This document shows positions 50,541 through 59,324 of a stretch of 64,000 bases of DNA, one piece after another. The position numbers were made by a program, and so were the translations under genes. Where the stretch lies: the NCBI RefSeq assembly GCF_002855495.1, contig NZ_PKRO01000005.1:80046-144045 (forward strand), in the 5' to 3' direction. A model generated the notes under the pieces. That model did not search any database. It saw only the letters and a program-made list of their open reading frames with translations, and was not told the origin of the DNA. Source of the DNA: Porphyrobacter sp. TH134 (GTDB lineage: Bacteria > Pseudomonadota > Alphaproteobacteria > Sphingomonadales > Sphingomonadaceae). How positions within the stretch are numbered: the stretch's first letter is position 1; the number at the start of each line of letters is the position of its first letter.

Positions 50541-51623
50541 ATGAATGCTGTTCAGGTTCACGTCCGCAAGTCGGCGCTGCATGATGCCGTGCTGGCAGAC
50601 ATCCCCTTGGCGCCTTTGTCCGATGGGGCGGTGCGGCTTGCCGTCGAGAGCTTTTCGGTGACCGCCAATAATGTCACCTATGCCGTGGCAGGTGACAGCT
50701 TCAAATATTGGGACTTCTTTCCGGCGCCCGAAGGCTTCGGCATTGTGCCGATGTGGGGGCATGCACGAGTGGCCGAAAGCCGCCATCCTGACATTGCCGC
50801 GGGTGAGCGCGTTTACGGCTATCTGCCGATGGCAAGCCATCTGGATGTCATCCCGGGGCGTATCAGCGCAGGCGGGTTTTTGGACACCACCGATTATCGC
50901 CAGCCGATGAGCCCGGTCTATAACAGCTACACCCGGCTCGCCGCCGATCCGGAGCATGATCCGGCGCGGGAAGCGGAACGGATGATTTTTGGCCCGCTGT
51001 TCCGCACCGGGTTTCTGATCGAATACTTCCTACGCGCAGCCAGTTGGTTCGGGGCTGAGCAACTGATTGTCACCAGTGCATCGTCCAAAACCGCCTTGGG
51101 GCTGGCGAGTGTGGCGCGGCAGGCTTCGCCGCAGGTCAAGCGCATCGGGCTGACATCGCCGGGCAACATCGCATTCGTTCAAGCCACCGGTCTGTACGAT
51201 GATGTCATCGCCTATGATGACTTCGAGCGCGTGCCAGTGCTCCGCAGCGTCAGTGTCGACTTTGCCGGCAATGCCGATGTGCTGGCGCAAATCCACCGCC
51301 ATTTCGACGCGGCGCTCGCGCATTCCGCGCTGGTTGGCATGACCCACATCGAGGCGCGTTCGACCTTCGGCGGGGCAGAGCCGCTGCCCGGCCCCAAGCC
51401 TGCATTGTTCTTCGCCCCGGACCATGCGGTCGCGTTCTTCAAGGCGCACGGTCCGGGCGAGGGCGGAAAGCTGGTTGCCGCGGCCTGGCATGAATTCCTC
51501 AAGGCTGCCGAGGGAACCGTGACGATCGAGCGTCACGCCGGATTGGAAGCCGCCCGCACCGTCTTTACCGCTATGGTCACAGGCCAGATCGACCCGGCCA
51601 AGGGCATTGTGATCGAACCCTGA
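50541..51623 (+). CDS. DUF2855 family protein
   Basis: A 360-residue protein of the DUF2855 family, which resembles MDR-type dehydrogenases without the usual metal or cofactor motifs being fully conserved. Typical stretches are SFSVTANNVTYAVAGDSFKYWDFFPA, RISAGGFLDTTDYRQPMSPVYNSY and TSASSKTALGLASVA. The function is unknown; a role as a quinone- or NADPH-linked reductase has been suggested only by fold. GAGAGGCG precedes the ATG. Confidence 0.8.
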   Translation: MNAVQVHVRKSALHDAVLADIPLAPLSDGAVRLAVESFSVTANNVTYAVAGDSFKYWDFFPAPEGFGIVPMWGHARVAESRHPDIAAGERVYGYLPMASHLDVIPGRISAGGFLDTTDYRQPMSPVYNSYTRLAADPEHDPAREAERMIFGPLFRTGFLIEYFLRAASWFGAEQLIVTSASSKTALGLASVARQASPQVKRIGLTSPGNIAFVQATGLYDDVIAYDDFERVPVLRSVSVDFAGNADVLAQIHRHFDAALAHSALVGMTHIEARSTFGGAEPLPGPKPALFFAPDHAVAFFKAHGPGEGGKLVAAAWHEFLKAAEGTVTIERHAGLEAARTVFTAMVTGQIDPAKGIVIEP

Positions 51624-51687
51624 GCCTCTGCCCGTGCAGCCGGCAGCCGGTGGTTTAGTCGGCGAAGCTCCTCTGAAAGCCAAAATA

Positions 51688-52635
51688 ATGCGCCTTTTCA
51701 GCACACTTTCATTATCCGCTTTAGGATTGGCCGCACTGGCTTCGCCGGTGGCTGCGCAAGATGCTGGCGCGTGGCGGCTTACCCCGGAAAGCAACCTTTC
51801 CGCCATGCTCGACTGCTTCGAGGCTGCTGGACAGACCCTGATTTCCGCCCACCGCGGCGGGCCGACACCCGGCTTGCCGGAAAATGCGATCCCGACGATG
51901 GATGCGCTGCTGGCGGCGCAACCGGCGATCATGGAGGTTGACGTGGCACAAAGCGCCGACGGTGTGCTGTTCCTGCTCCATGATGACCGGCTCGATCGCA
52001 CCACCACGGGTTCGGGCGAGGCGGCAACCCTGTCCTGGGCGAGCCTTAGCGAATTGAAGCTCAAGGACAATTGGGGCTGGGTTACGCCCTATGCGATCCC
52101 GCAGCTGGCCGAGGCCTTGACCTGGGCCAACGGCCGCACCGTGCTCCAGATCGATTTCAAACGCTCGGCCAATGTCGAAGCTGTGGTGGCCGCGATCCGC
52201 GCGGCCGGGATGGCAAACAGCGTGATCCTGATCGCTTACTCGGTGGAGCAAGCCGCGGCGCTTCACCGCGCTGCGCCGGAAATGTTGCTGTCGGTCTCGG
52301 TCGATGCCCCCGGCGATGTCGCGGCGCTGAAGGCCGCGGGCATCCCTGATGAAAACATGGTCGCCTTTACCGGCACCCGCCTGCCGCGCCCGGACCTCTA
52401 CAGGGAACTGGACGGTCAGAACATCGAGGTTATCTTCGGCACGCTCGGCCGCCCGCCGCGCTCGATCGATGCCGTGATCGACCGGCTCGGCATGGATGAC
52501 CGCTATGCCGAACTCGGCAAGGAAGGCGTCGACATTCTCGCCACCGACCGCCCGCGCGAAGCGGCCACTGCGCTGGCAGAAGCGGGGCGGCTGCCCCAAG
52601 CCGGGCAGTGCGGGGTCAGCCGGGGTGGTCAATGA
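51688..52635 (+). CDS. Secreted glycerophosphodiester phosphodiesterase
   Basis: A 315-residue GDPD-family enzyme that hydrolyses glycerophosphodiesters to glycerol-3-phosphate and alcohol. It has a signal peptide (LGLAALASPVAAQD), the catalytic HRGG...PENAIP motif, EVDVAQSADGVLFLLHDDRLDRTT and the C-terminal GVDILATDRP. An earlier frame start at 51634 would not give a clean signal peptide, so the ATG at 51688 is chosen. Confidence 0.92.
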   Translation: MRLFSTLSLSALGLAALASPVAAQDAGAWRLTPESNLSAMLDCFEAAGQTLISAHRGGPTPGLPENAIPTMDALLAAQPAIMEVDVAQSADGVLFLLHDDRLDRTTTGSGEAATLSWASLSELKLKDNWGWVTPYAIPQLAEALTWANGRTVLQIDFKRSANVEAVVAAIRAAGMANSVILIAYSVEQAAALHRAAPEMLLSVSVDAPGDVAALKAAGIPDENMVAFTGTRLPRPDLYRELDGQNIEVIFGTLGRPPRSIDAVIDRLGMDDRYAELGKEGVDILATDRPREAATALAEAGRLPQAGQCGVSRGGQ

Positions 52636-52665
52636 TGGCAAGCGTATAGCGCGCAGGGAGCATGA

Positions 52666-52950
52666 ATGATGGTCAAAGCAACATGGAATGGCGCCGTCAT
52701 TGCCGAAAGTGACGAGACCGTAGTGGTGGAGGGCAATCATTACTTTCCCCGATCATCGGTCAATGCCGATGTCCTGAAAGACAGCGCGACCACCAGCCAC
52801 TGCGGGTGGAAAGGCACCGCGCATTATCACAGCATCACCGTGGGCGGCGCCACCAACACCGATGCGGCGTGGTATTACCCCGAACCCAAGGATGCCGCCG
52901 CCCAGATCAAGGATCGCATCGCCTTCTGGCGCGGGGTAGTGGTCGGCTGA
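52666..52950 (+). CDS. DUF427 domain-containing protein
   Basis: A 94-residue beta-barrel protein of the DUF427 family: ATWNGAVIAESDETVVVEGNHYFP, then TSHCGWKGTAHYHSI, and DAAWYYPEPK. The family is widespread, and its function is unknown, though some members bind small ligands. GGGAG precedes the ATG pair (52666/52669). Confidence 0.85.
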   Translation: MMVKATWNGAVIAESDETVVVEGNHYFPRSSVNADVLKDSATTSHCGWKGTAHYHSITVGGATNTDAAWYYPEPKDAAAQIKDRIAFWRGVVVG

Positions 52951-53103
52951 GAGGGGGCCGCGCAGGAGTGGCACCATTGATGCGGCAGCTTGTGCGGGCT
53001 TTTCGTCCCAAAGCGGCCGTTTTGAGAACCAACCCGTTCCTGCCGGAAAAGGCACCCCGGCAACAGCCGAGCCTGGCGGCGTTGAAGAGTGGAGCGAGCA
53101 TTC

Positions 53104-53493
53104 ATGATCTATATCCTCCTCAACGTCTGGCCGATCGCGGCAGCGACCTTGTTGGGACTGGTCATCGGTTACGTGTGGATGCGCGCTGCTGGCATGCTGC
53201 TGCCGGGCTGGGCGGCGCTGGCAGGAACGGCGCTTGCCGAGTTCTGGCTCGCGGCAATCCTTGCCGGGGCCCTGATCCTCGCCCCCGCGCAGGCGGATCA
53301 ATGGGTGATGGCAATCGGCAGCGCGGTGGTGATCTGGATTGGCTTTGTGGTGCCGGTGCTCGCGGTGACGTTTATGGCGCACGCAATCGCATGGCGCCAG
53401 ACGGTGTTGGCGGCGCTCTACTGGCTGGCGGTCATGGTGGGGCAGGCGGCATTGATGCAGGGCATCGGCCTCGTCCCGCCCCCGGCGGCTTAG
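53104..53493 (+). CDS. DUF1761-like small membrane protein
   Basis: A 129-residue protein with four hydrophobic segments covering nearly its full length: about residues 5-25, 33-53, 61-85 and 95-118. Length and helix pattern resemble DUF1761-type proteins, but the match is weak. GGAGCGAG lies upstream of the ATG. A GTG at 53089 could add five residues. It converges with phaZ. Confidence 0.6.
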   Translation: MIYILLNVWPIAAATLLGLVIGYVWMRAAGMLLPGWAALAGTALAEFWLAAILAGALILAPAQADQWVMAIGSAVVIWIGFVVPVLAVTFMAHAIAWRQTVLAALYWLAVMVGQAALMQGIGLVPPPAA

Positions 53494-53506
53494 CGGCGCA
53501 GCGGCT

Positions 53507-54376
53507 TTAAGCGGCTGCGCGCGCCATTTTGCGCGCTTCTTTCTCCGTCTCAGGCGCGTCGAGGAACTCCCGGATCGCCGCAACACTTTCATCGGCATGG
53601 GTCAGCAAGAACAGGTGCCCGCCGCCGGCGAAGGTTTGCAGCCGCGCGTTGGGGATCATCGCTTTCAGGATCTTGCCGTTGATAACAGGAACAATCTGGT
53701 CGTCCTCGCCCATCATGATGAGCGTTTCTTTGGTCATGAAGGGCAAGGCAGGCAGGCTGCTCCAGCCCATCATGCAGAGCAGTTGGTACATGTAACCGCG
53801 CGGGGAGGGGGGCTTGAGGCGGCCGATGTGGCTGTCCTTTTGGTGCTTTGCCCCATCCTTGTCGACCCCGCCATAAAGTGTGGCGAAATGCTCGTTCATG
53901 AACTCGGGGTCGATGTAACGGCGCGGGTCAGCCATCTTGGTAAAGGCGGCGGGGTTGCCGGGCACCATCAGCATTCCCGGGGTCGTGGCGATCAGCGTCA
54001 AGCGGCGGGTGCGGCCGGGATGCTGGAGCGCGAAGTGCTGCGCCATTGCGCCGCCCCACGAAACACCCATCACATCGACGTGATCCAGCCCGTAACGCGC
54101 CAACAACTGCGCGGCGGTCCAGCTCATGGTGAAGGGGTTGTAGGGGATCAGCGGATCAGGCGATTCGCCGGTGCCGGGCATGTCGAACATCAGGAACCCG
54201 CGCTCGGGCAAAGCCGCGGCAAGGGGCGCTACCGCTTCGATATTGGCGCCGATGCCGTTGAAGAACAGGATGGGCAGGTGATCAGAGGGCATATCGAGCC
54301 GCCACGCCGCAGTCCGTAGCGTCCGACCGCCCACTTGCTCCATCGTGACGACAGCGCCGTCCATTGCATTGGCCAC
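53507..54376 (-). CDS. phaZ: Intracellular mcl-PHA depolymerase-like alpha/beta hydrolase
   Basis: A 289-residue hydrolase whose sequence matches the pseudomonad medium-chain-length PHA depolymerase as I recall it: FFNGIGANIEAV, MFDMPGTGESP, the nucleophile elbow GVSWGGAMAQHFA, ATTPGMLMVPG, DPRRYI, and the Asp and His in GEDDQIVP and GGHLFLLTHAD. It likely mobilises stored polyester. The GTG at 54376 has AAAGGA at good spacing. It lies 132 bp from phaC on the same strand, resembling the phaC1-phaZ arrangement. Confidence 0.85.
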   Translation of the reverse strand: MANAMDGAVVTMEQVGGRTLRTAAWRLDMPSDHLPILFFNGIGANIEAVAPLAAALPERGFLMFDMPGTGESPDPLIPYNPFTMSWTAAQLLARYGLDHVDVMGVSWGGAMAQHFALQHPGRTRRLTLIATTPGMLMVPGNPAAFTKMADPRRYIDPEFMNEHFATLYGGVDKDGAKHQKDSHIGRLKPPSPRGYMYQLLCMMGWSSLPALPFMTKETLIMMGEDDQIVPVINGKILKAMIPNARLQTFAGGGHLFLLTHADESVAAIREFLDAPETEKEARKMARAAA

Positions 54377-54508
54377 AAAAACCCGTCCTTTCTGTGCGCC
54401 TGATACGGCGCGGGTTGGGCGCGCACGTCGATCCCTAAACGCGCGCGCCCACAAGCTCGTTGCGCGCTCCGGCCTCTGTCCCCCGAGGCCGCGCGCTGCA
54501 TCGCAATA

Positions 54509-56206
54509 TCAGACTTCTTCGACGACGTAGAGTCCCGGCGCAGCATCCATCGGCTGGTAAGTGCCATTACCCAGAGCGGTCGGCGCCGGCTTCTTCTTGC
54601 CTGAACGGCTTTGAAGCCATTCAATCCAAAGCGGCCACCAGCTTCCCTTGACCTCCTGGGTACCCTGCAACCATTCGTCCGCCGTGGCAGGAAGCTTGCC
54701 CTTTTTGGCTTGCACGAAATACTTGGCCTTGGGGTTGGTCGGCGGATTAAGGATCGCCTGCATGTGGCCGCTCTGCGAAAGCACGTAGGTAACATCCTTC
54801 GAACCGAACAGCTGGGTTGACCGATAGGTCGCCTTCCACGGCGTGATATGATCGGTCACGCCGCCAAGGATGAACAGATCGGATGTCACCTTGGACAGAT
54901 CGACCTTGTGATCGACCATCTCGACTTCGCCATGCTTGGTAAAGGCGAGGGTTTCATAGACCGTCAGGAAGTCGCCCATCAGGCTGGCGGACAGATTGGT
55001 GGCGTCGGCATTCCAGAACAACACGTCAAAGGCTGGCGGATCACTGCCCAGCAGATAATTGTTGATGACGTAATTCCAGATCAGGTCGTTCGGGCGCAGC
55101 CAGGCAAAGCCGCGGGCCAGATCATCGGCCTTGATGACGCCCGCCTTGCTGGCGCGCTGGCGGGCAAGCTTCATGCCGTTTTCGCTGACCAGCGATCCGG
55201 CTTCGATATCGGTCGCCATCGGGTGCAACACGCAAACCATCAAAGTCAGCGCGCCGAGCAGATCGGATTTGTCGGCGGCCAGTTTCGACGCAAGCATCGC
55301 CGCTGTCTGCCCGCCCGAACATCCGGCGGAAACATTGACCTTCTTGGCGCCTGTTATCGCGGCGACCGCCTCCATCGCCTCGGCGCAGGAATAGACGTAA
55401 TCAGCCATGCCCCACTTGCCTTGTTCCTTGGTGGGGTTGCGCCACGAAATTACAAAGGTCTGGATGCCGTTATCGACCTGCCACTTCACCACCGACTTAT
55501 CGGGGCTGAGATCATTGATATACATCTTGTTGATCTGCGGCGGGATGGTGAGCTGCGGTATTTCGTACACTTCATCTGTCGACGGAGCGTAATGGATCAG
55601 CTCCATCATTTCGGTCCGCAGCACGACCGATCCTTTTGAGGTCGCAACGTTTTCGCCCAGCTTGAACGGGCGCTTATCGACCTGGCTGACCATCCCCTTG
55701 TTGTGAACCAGATCGCTGTAGGCGTTTTGCAGGCCCTTGATGAGGCTGAGGCCGCCCGAGTCGATCACCCGCTTTTGTGCTGTCGGGTTGCCGATCAGCG
55801 TGTTGGTCGGGGCCAGCCCATCCAGAATGATATTGGCGATGAAGTTGGCACGGTTGCGTTCAAGCTCATCAAGTTCAAGCTCGTCCAGCCAGCCGCGCAT
55901 GCCCTTTTGCACCGCGAGGTAATATTGTGCGCCGGCCCGGAAGAACGGATTATAGGCCCAGGCGGGATCCATGAAGCGCTTGTCCTTGGGATCGGGCGCG
56001 AGTTCGCTTTTGCCCGTCAGGATCTTGACCATATCCTGCGCCATCGCGGTGGAGTGGCGGATGAAGCGCGAGGGGTCCGATGCCGTCTCGCGCAGCAGCA
56101 AGGCCACCGCGCTGACGAAGTCTTCCCGGGCGACGCCGATCAGCGGGCCCAACGCGTTGGTGGACTGGGCGGCTTCGTTCTCAAGCTTCACTTCGGTGCG
56201 TGCCAT
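54509..56206 (-). CDS. phaC: Polyhydroxyalkanoate synthase, class II-like
   Basis: A 565-residue polymerase joining hydroxyacyl-CoA units into PHA. Conserved stretches are DPAWAYNPFFRAGAQYYLA, GNPTAQKR, VLRTEMMELIHYAPS, PPQINKMY and ISWRNPTKE, which look closest to pseudomonad (class II, mcl) synthases. The nucleophilic Cys is in VSAGCSGGQ; the lipase-like box reads A-G-C-S-G where G-x-C-x-G is usual. The partner Asp is in TDHITPW and the His in QSGHMQAI. Its partner phaZ follows. An annotator should check class. Confidence 0.9.
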   Translation of the reverse strand: MARTEVKLENEAAQSTNALGPLIGVAREDFVSAVALLLRETASDPSRFIRHSTAMAQDMVKILTGKSELAPDPKDKRFMDPAWAYNPFFRAGAQYYLAVQKGMRGWLDELELDELERNRANFIANIILDGLAPTNTLIGNPTAQKRVIDSGGLSLIKGLQNAYSDLVHNKGMVSQVDKRPFKLGENVATSKGSVVLRTEMMELIHYAPSTDEVYEIPQLTIPPQINKMYINDLSPDKSVVKWQVDNGIQTFVISWRNPTKEQGKWGMADYVYSCAEAMEAVAAITGAKKVNVSAGCSGGQTAAMLASKLAADKSDLLGALTLMVCVLHPMATDIEAGSLVSENGMKLARQRASKAGVIKADDLARGFAWLRPNDLIWNYVINNYLLGSDPPAFDVLFWNADATNLSASLMGDFLTVYETLAFTKHGEVEMVDHKVDLSKVTSDLFILGGVTDHITPWKATYRSTQLFGSKDVTYVLSQSGHMQAILNPPTNPKAKYFVQAKKGKLPATADEWLQGTQEVKGSWWPLWIEWLQSRSGKKKPAPTALGNGTYQPMDAAPGLYVVEEV

Positions 56207-56408
56207 GGGATCCCCTTTTGATCGGCCATCCTGCCCGGTGTCGCGAGCGACGGCGGGTTAACGTGGCCTCTGCGATCAGAATGCAGCGTTGGGTGCCAAG
56301 TTGCAAGTGCGGCGCCATCGCTGGCTTCATGGTTGCACGTGCTAAATCTGAAAGAATTAAGCATCTCGATTCACGATTTTCTCAATGCTGTTGGGGCACC
56401 AACGCCTT

Positions 56409-59138
56409 ATGTCTGGGGAACCGATCCGTAAGTTTGCAGCGCCACAACCGCGCCCGCCGGGCGGCGGCCGGGGCTTGCATGCGGTTGCAGACAAAAAGAG
56501 CGGCGGGGAAGTCGTGCAGGACCTGCGCGCGCGCGGCGAGCGGCGGGGGGCCCAGCGTCTTCAGGCCGAAAAGGCCGGCGGCCTGACGCAGGCGATTGAC
56601 GAACCTGCGAGCGAGCAGAGCTTCTTTCTGCCCCGCGAGGCAGGGGGCATGACCCTGTTTCTGGTCGCGGCATTTGCGATTGCCGCTGTTGTTTTCCAAG
56701 GCCTTCCGTCGACCACAACCATCAGCCTCGCACTGGCGTCGGCGGCTTTGTTCGCCTGTGGTTCGCTGTTTGCCCGGACCGAACGCCAGGCCAACATCGG
56801 TAACGCCTTGCGATTGGCCACCGTGTTGGTGGCGATTGTGCTGCCGATGGCCTGCGCAGGGCTCGCGCTGGCACTGTGGGTGGGCGAGGGGCTGCCGTGG
56901 CAGTGGGCCATCGGAACGATGGTGTGCATCAACGCCGCAGCAGCAGCGTTGTTCGACATGCGGATTATTTCGCTGTTCTGCTCCAAAATTGCCAGTTGGG
57001 CCGGGTTTGCCATCCTTGTTCCCGCCACCGCGACATTTGCGGCGGTCATTGCCGCTGCGCTGACCTTGTCACTGATCGCACGGCTGGAATGGAAGGCTGC
57101 ACAAAAACGCCGCGACGCCCGCGAAGCCCGCGAACGGGTGGCGGCCCGCGCCGAAGACATCCTGCGCAGCTTTGAGGAAACCGGGCAGGGTTGGTTCTGG
57201 GAAACCGATCGCCGCGGCCTTCTCACGTATATTTCGCCCAAGGCAGCCATGGTGCTGGGCAAAACCGCCGATCAGGTGGTCGGGCGGTCGCTGAGCGAAA
57301 TCGTCGATCCCAGTCAGGGCGCCGCCGACGCTGAACGCACGCTGGCTTTCCACCTATCGGCCCGGTCTGCCTTTCAAGATGTCGAAGTGCGCGCGGCAAC
57401 CAGCGGCGATGAACGCTGGTGGGCGCTGGCCGGGCGGCCAGTTTATGACAGCTTCAAGAACTTTTGCGGCTTTCGCGGCCACGGCACCGACCTCACTGAA
57501 AAGCGCCGCAGCGAACAGCAGGTCTCGCGTCTGGCGCATTATGATTCCCTGACCGGGCTGGCCAACCGGGTGCAGATGAGCCAGGCGCTCGAACAGATCC
57601 TCGCCGCCCCCAGCGGGCGCGAGCGGGCCTGCGCGGTGCTGATGCTGGATCTCGATCGCTTCAAGCATGTGAATGATACGCTGGGCCATCCCGCAGGCGA
57701 TGCGCTTCTGAAGCAAGTGGCGCAGCGGCTTGAACGGGCGATCGGACAGGCGGGACGCTGCGGACGGTTGGGCGGCGACGAGTTTCAGGTGATCGTCCCC
57801 GGTCATCAGGATCGCAGCACTCTCGGCCATCTGGCGCAGGAGATCATTGCCTCGCTCTCCCAGCCCTATTCATTGGAAGGTCAGAGCGTGGTGATCGGAG
57901 CATCAGTCGGCATCGCTTTGGCGCCTGAGCACGGCGCAAACAGTGACGAATTGATCCGCAATGTCGACCTTGCGCTCTATGCCGCCAAGGATGCCGGACG
58001 CGGAGTGTATCGCTTTTACGCCGAGGATCTGCACGCAGCCGCAGAAGAACGGGCTGAACTGGAGCAGGATCTGCGTGAAGCGATCGCCAAGGGCCAGTTT
58101 GAGGTTTATTATCAGCCCGTCGTTTATGCCGCGAACGAGAAGATCGTCGGTTTCGAAGCATTGATGCGCTGGAACCACCCGCGCAAGGGCTGGCTGAGCC
58201 CGGCGAAGTTTGTGCCGATTGCCGAGGATGCAGGCCTGATCGACCGGATGGGGCAATGGGCGCTGCGCACGGCTTGCGCCGACCTTGCCCGCTGGCCCCG
58301 CTCGATCCGCTGCGCGGTCAACGTGTCGGCCCTGCAATTCGCCAACCCCGAACTGCCGACGATTGTGGCCAACGCGCTGGCCCATAGCGGTGTTGCGCCC
58401 TCACGGCTTGAGCTGGAAATCACCGAAAGCGTTTTCCTGAACGACACCTCGGGCACCGATGCGATGTTCAAGGCGCTGAAACGGGTCGGGGTTCGTCTGG
58501 CGCTCGATGATTTCGGCACCGGCTATTCGTCGCTGGGCTATCTCAAGAAAGCACCGTTCGACAAAATCAAGATCGACCGCAGCTTCGTGCAGGGCGCCAC
58601 CGAAGAAGGCAGCCGCAACGGCGCGATCATTGCATCGATTACCAGCCTTGCCGAAGCGCTCCACATGGACACCACCGCAGAGGGTGTGGAAACGCTGGAC
58701 GAGCTTGAACTGGTGCGCCTGCTGGGATGCAGCCACGTGCAGGGCTATATCTACTTCAAGCCGATGAACGCGGCCGATGCGACCGCGCTGGTCTCGGGCA
58801 ATCTGGTGGCCGAGGCGGACGGTCCGCAATCGGCGCGGGCGGCACGCCAAAACCTGCTTCGCCGCGTTGTTATCGTCCACAACGGCAATCGATTGAATGC
58901 GACGCTGCGCAACATCTCTGAAAGCGGCGCGATGATCGAAGGCCTGTGGAATATGCCAGCAGGCAGCGCGCTGCGGATCGAGTTTTCCGCCGACAAATCG
59001 GTCACAGCGCAGGTACGCTGGTCGCGCGAAAACCGGGTGGGGATCGAATTCCACGCCCCTCTGCGTCGCCGCGCTGATGGGGCCTTTTCAGTGCTCAAAG
59101 GGCAGCAGGGGCCATCGGCCAGCGCTAGCGGGTGGTAG
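56409..59138 (+). CDS. PAS-GGDEF-EAL-PilZ membrane protein (c-di-GMP turnover)
   Basis: A 909-residue signalling protein: several membrane helices (about residues 80-235), a PAS domain (about 245-370), a GGDEF domain with an intact GGDEF at residue 455, an EAL domain with EAL at 583 and intact DDFGTGYSSLGYL and AEGVET motifs, and a C-terminal PilZ-like domain (about 815-905). It could both make and degrade c-di-GMP. The inhibitory RxxD site is absent before GGDEF. Start at ATG 56409 (MSGEP) preferred to 56385; neither has a good ribosome-binding site. Confidence 0.93.
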   Translation: MSGEPIRKFAAPQPRPPGGGRGLHAVADKKSGGEVVQDLRARGERRGAQRLQAEKAGGLTQAIDEPASEQSFFLPREAGGMTLFLVAAFAIAAVVFQGLPSTTTISLALASAALFACGSLFARTERQANIGNALRLATVLVAIVLPMACAGLALALWVGEGLPWQWAIGTMVCINAAAAALFDMRIISLFCSKIASWAGFAILVPATATFAAVIAAALTLSLIARLEWKAAQKRRDAREARERVAARAEDILRSFEETGQGWFWETDRRGLLTYISPKAAMVLGKTADQVVGRSLSEIVDPSQGAADAERTLAFHLSARSAFQDVEVRAATSGDERWWALAGRPVYDSFKNFCGFRGHGTDLTEKRRSEQQVSRLAHYDSLTGLANRVQMSQALEQILAAPSGRERACAVLMLDLDRFKHVNDTLGHPAGDALLKQVAQRLERAIGQAGRCGRLGGDEFQVIVPGHQDRSTLGHLAQEIIASLSQPYSLEGQSVVIGASVGIALAPEHGANSDELIRNVDLALYAAKDAGRGVYRFYAEDLHAAAEERAELEQDLREAIAKGQFEVYYQPVVYAANEKIVGFEALMRWNHPRKGWLSPAKFVPIAEDAGLIDRMGQWALRTACADLARWPRSIRCAVNVSALQFANPELPTIVANALAHSGVAPSRLELEITESVFLNDTSGTDAMFKALKRVGVRLALDDFGTGYSSLGYLKKAPFDKIKIDRSFVQGATEEGSRNGAIIASITSLAEALHMDTTAEGVETLDELELVRLLGCSHVQGYIYFKPMNAADATALVSGNLVAEADGPQSARAARQNLLRRVVIVHNGNRLNATLRNISESGAMIEGLWNMPAGSALRIEFSADKSVTAQVRWSRENRVGIEFHAPLRRRADGAFSVLKGQQGPSASASGW

Positions 59139-59324
59139 CTCGCACAGCGGCCAGCAGCAATGCAGCCGCCCTCTGGTTCTGGCCCCGGTTCTGGCCCCGC
59201 CTGTGGCCCTCAAGCAGGCTCGCCTTAGCAGAAAAATAACCATCAGCGCTTACGTTTTGGCGAATAAGGTGCGGCGAGGCAGGCATGCCAGCCGTTCCCT
59301 TGGGTTTGGAGGTGTCACTGCGAG
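59139..59324. other. Intergenic region between the two c-di-GMP genes
   Basis: 186 bp with a short tandem duplication (GGTTCTGGCCCC occurs twice, and a third partial copy follows). No gene and no clear terminator seen. The start of the second gene lacks an obvious ribosome-binding site. Confidence 0.4.
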
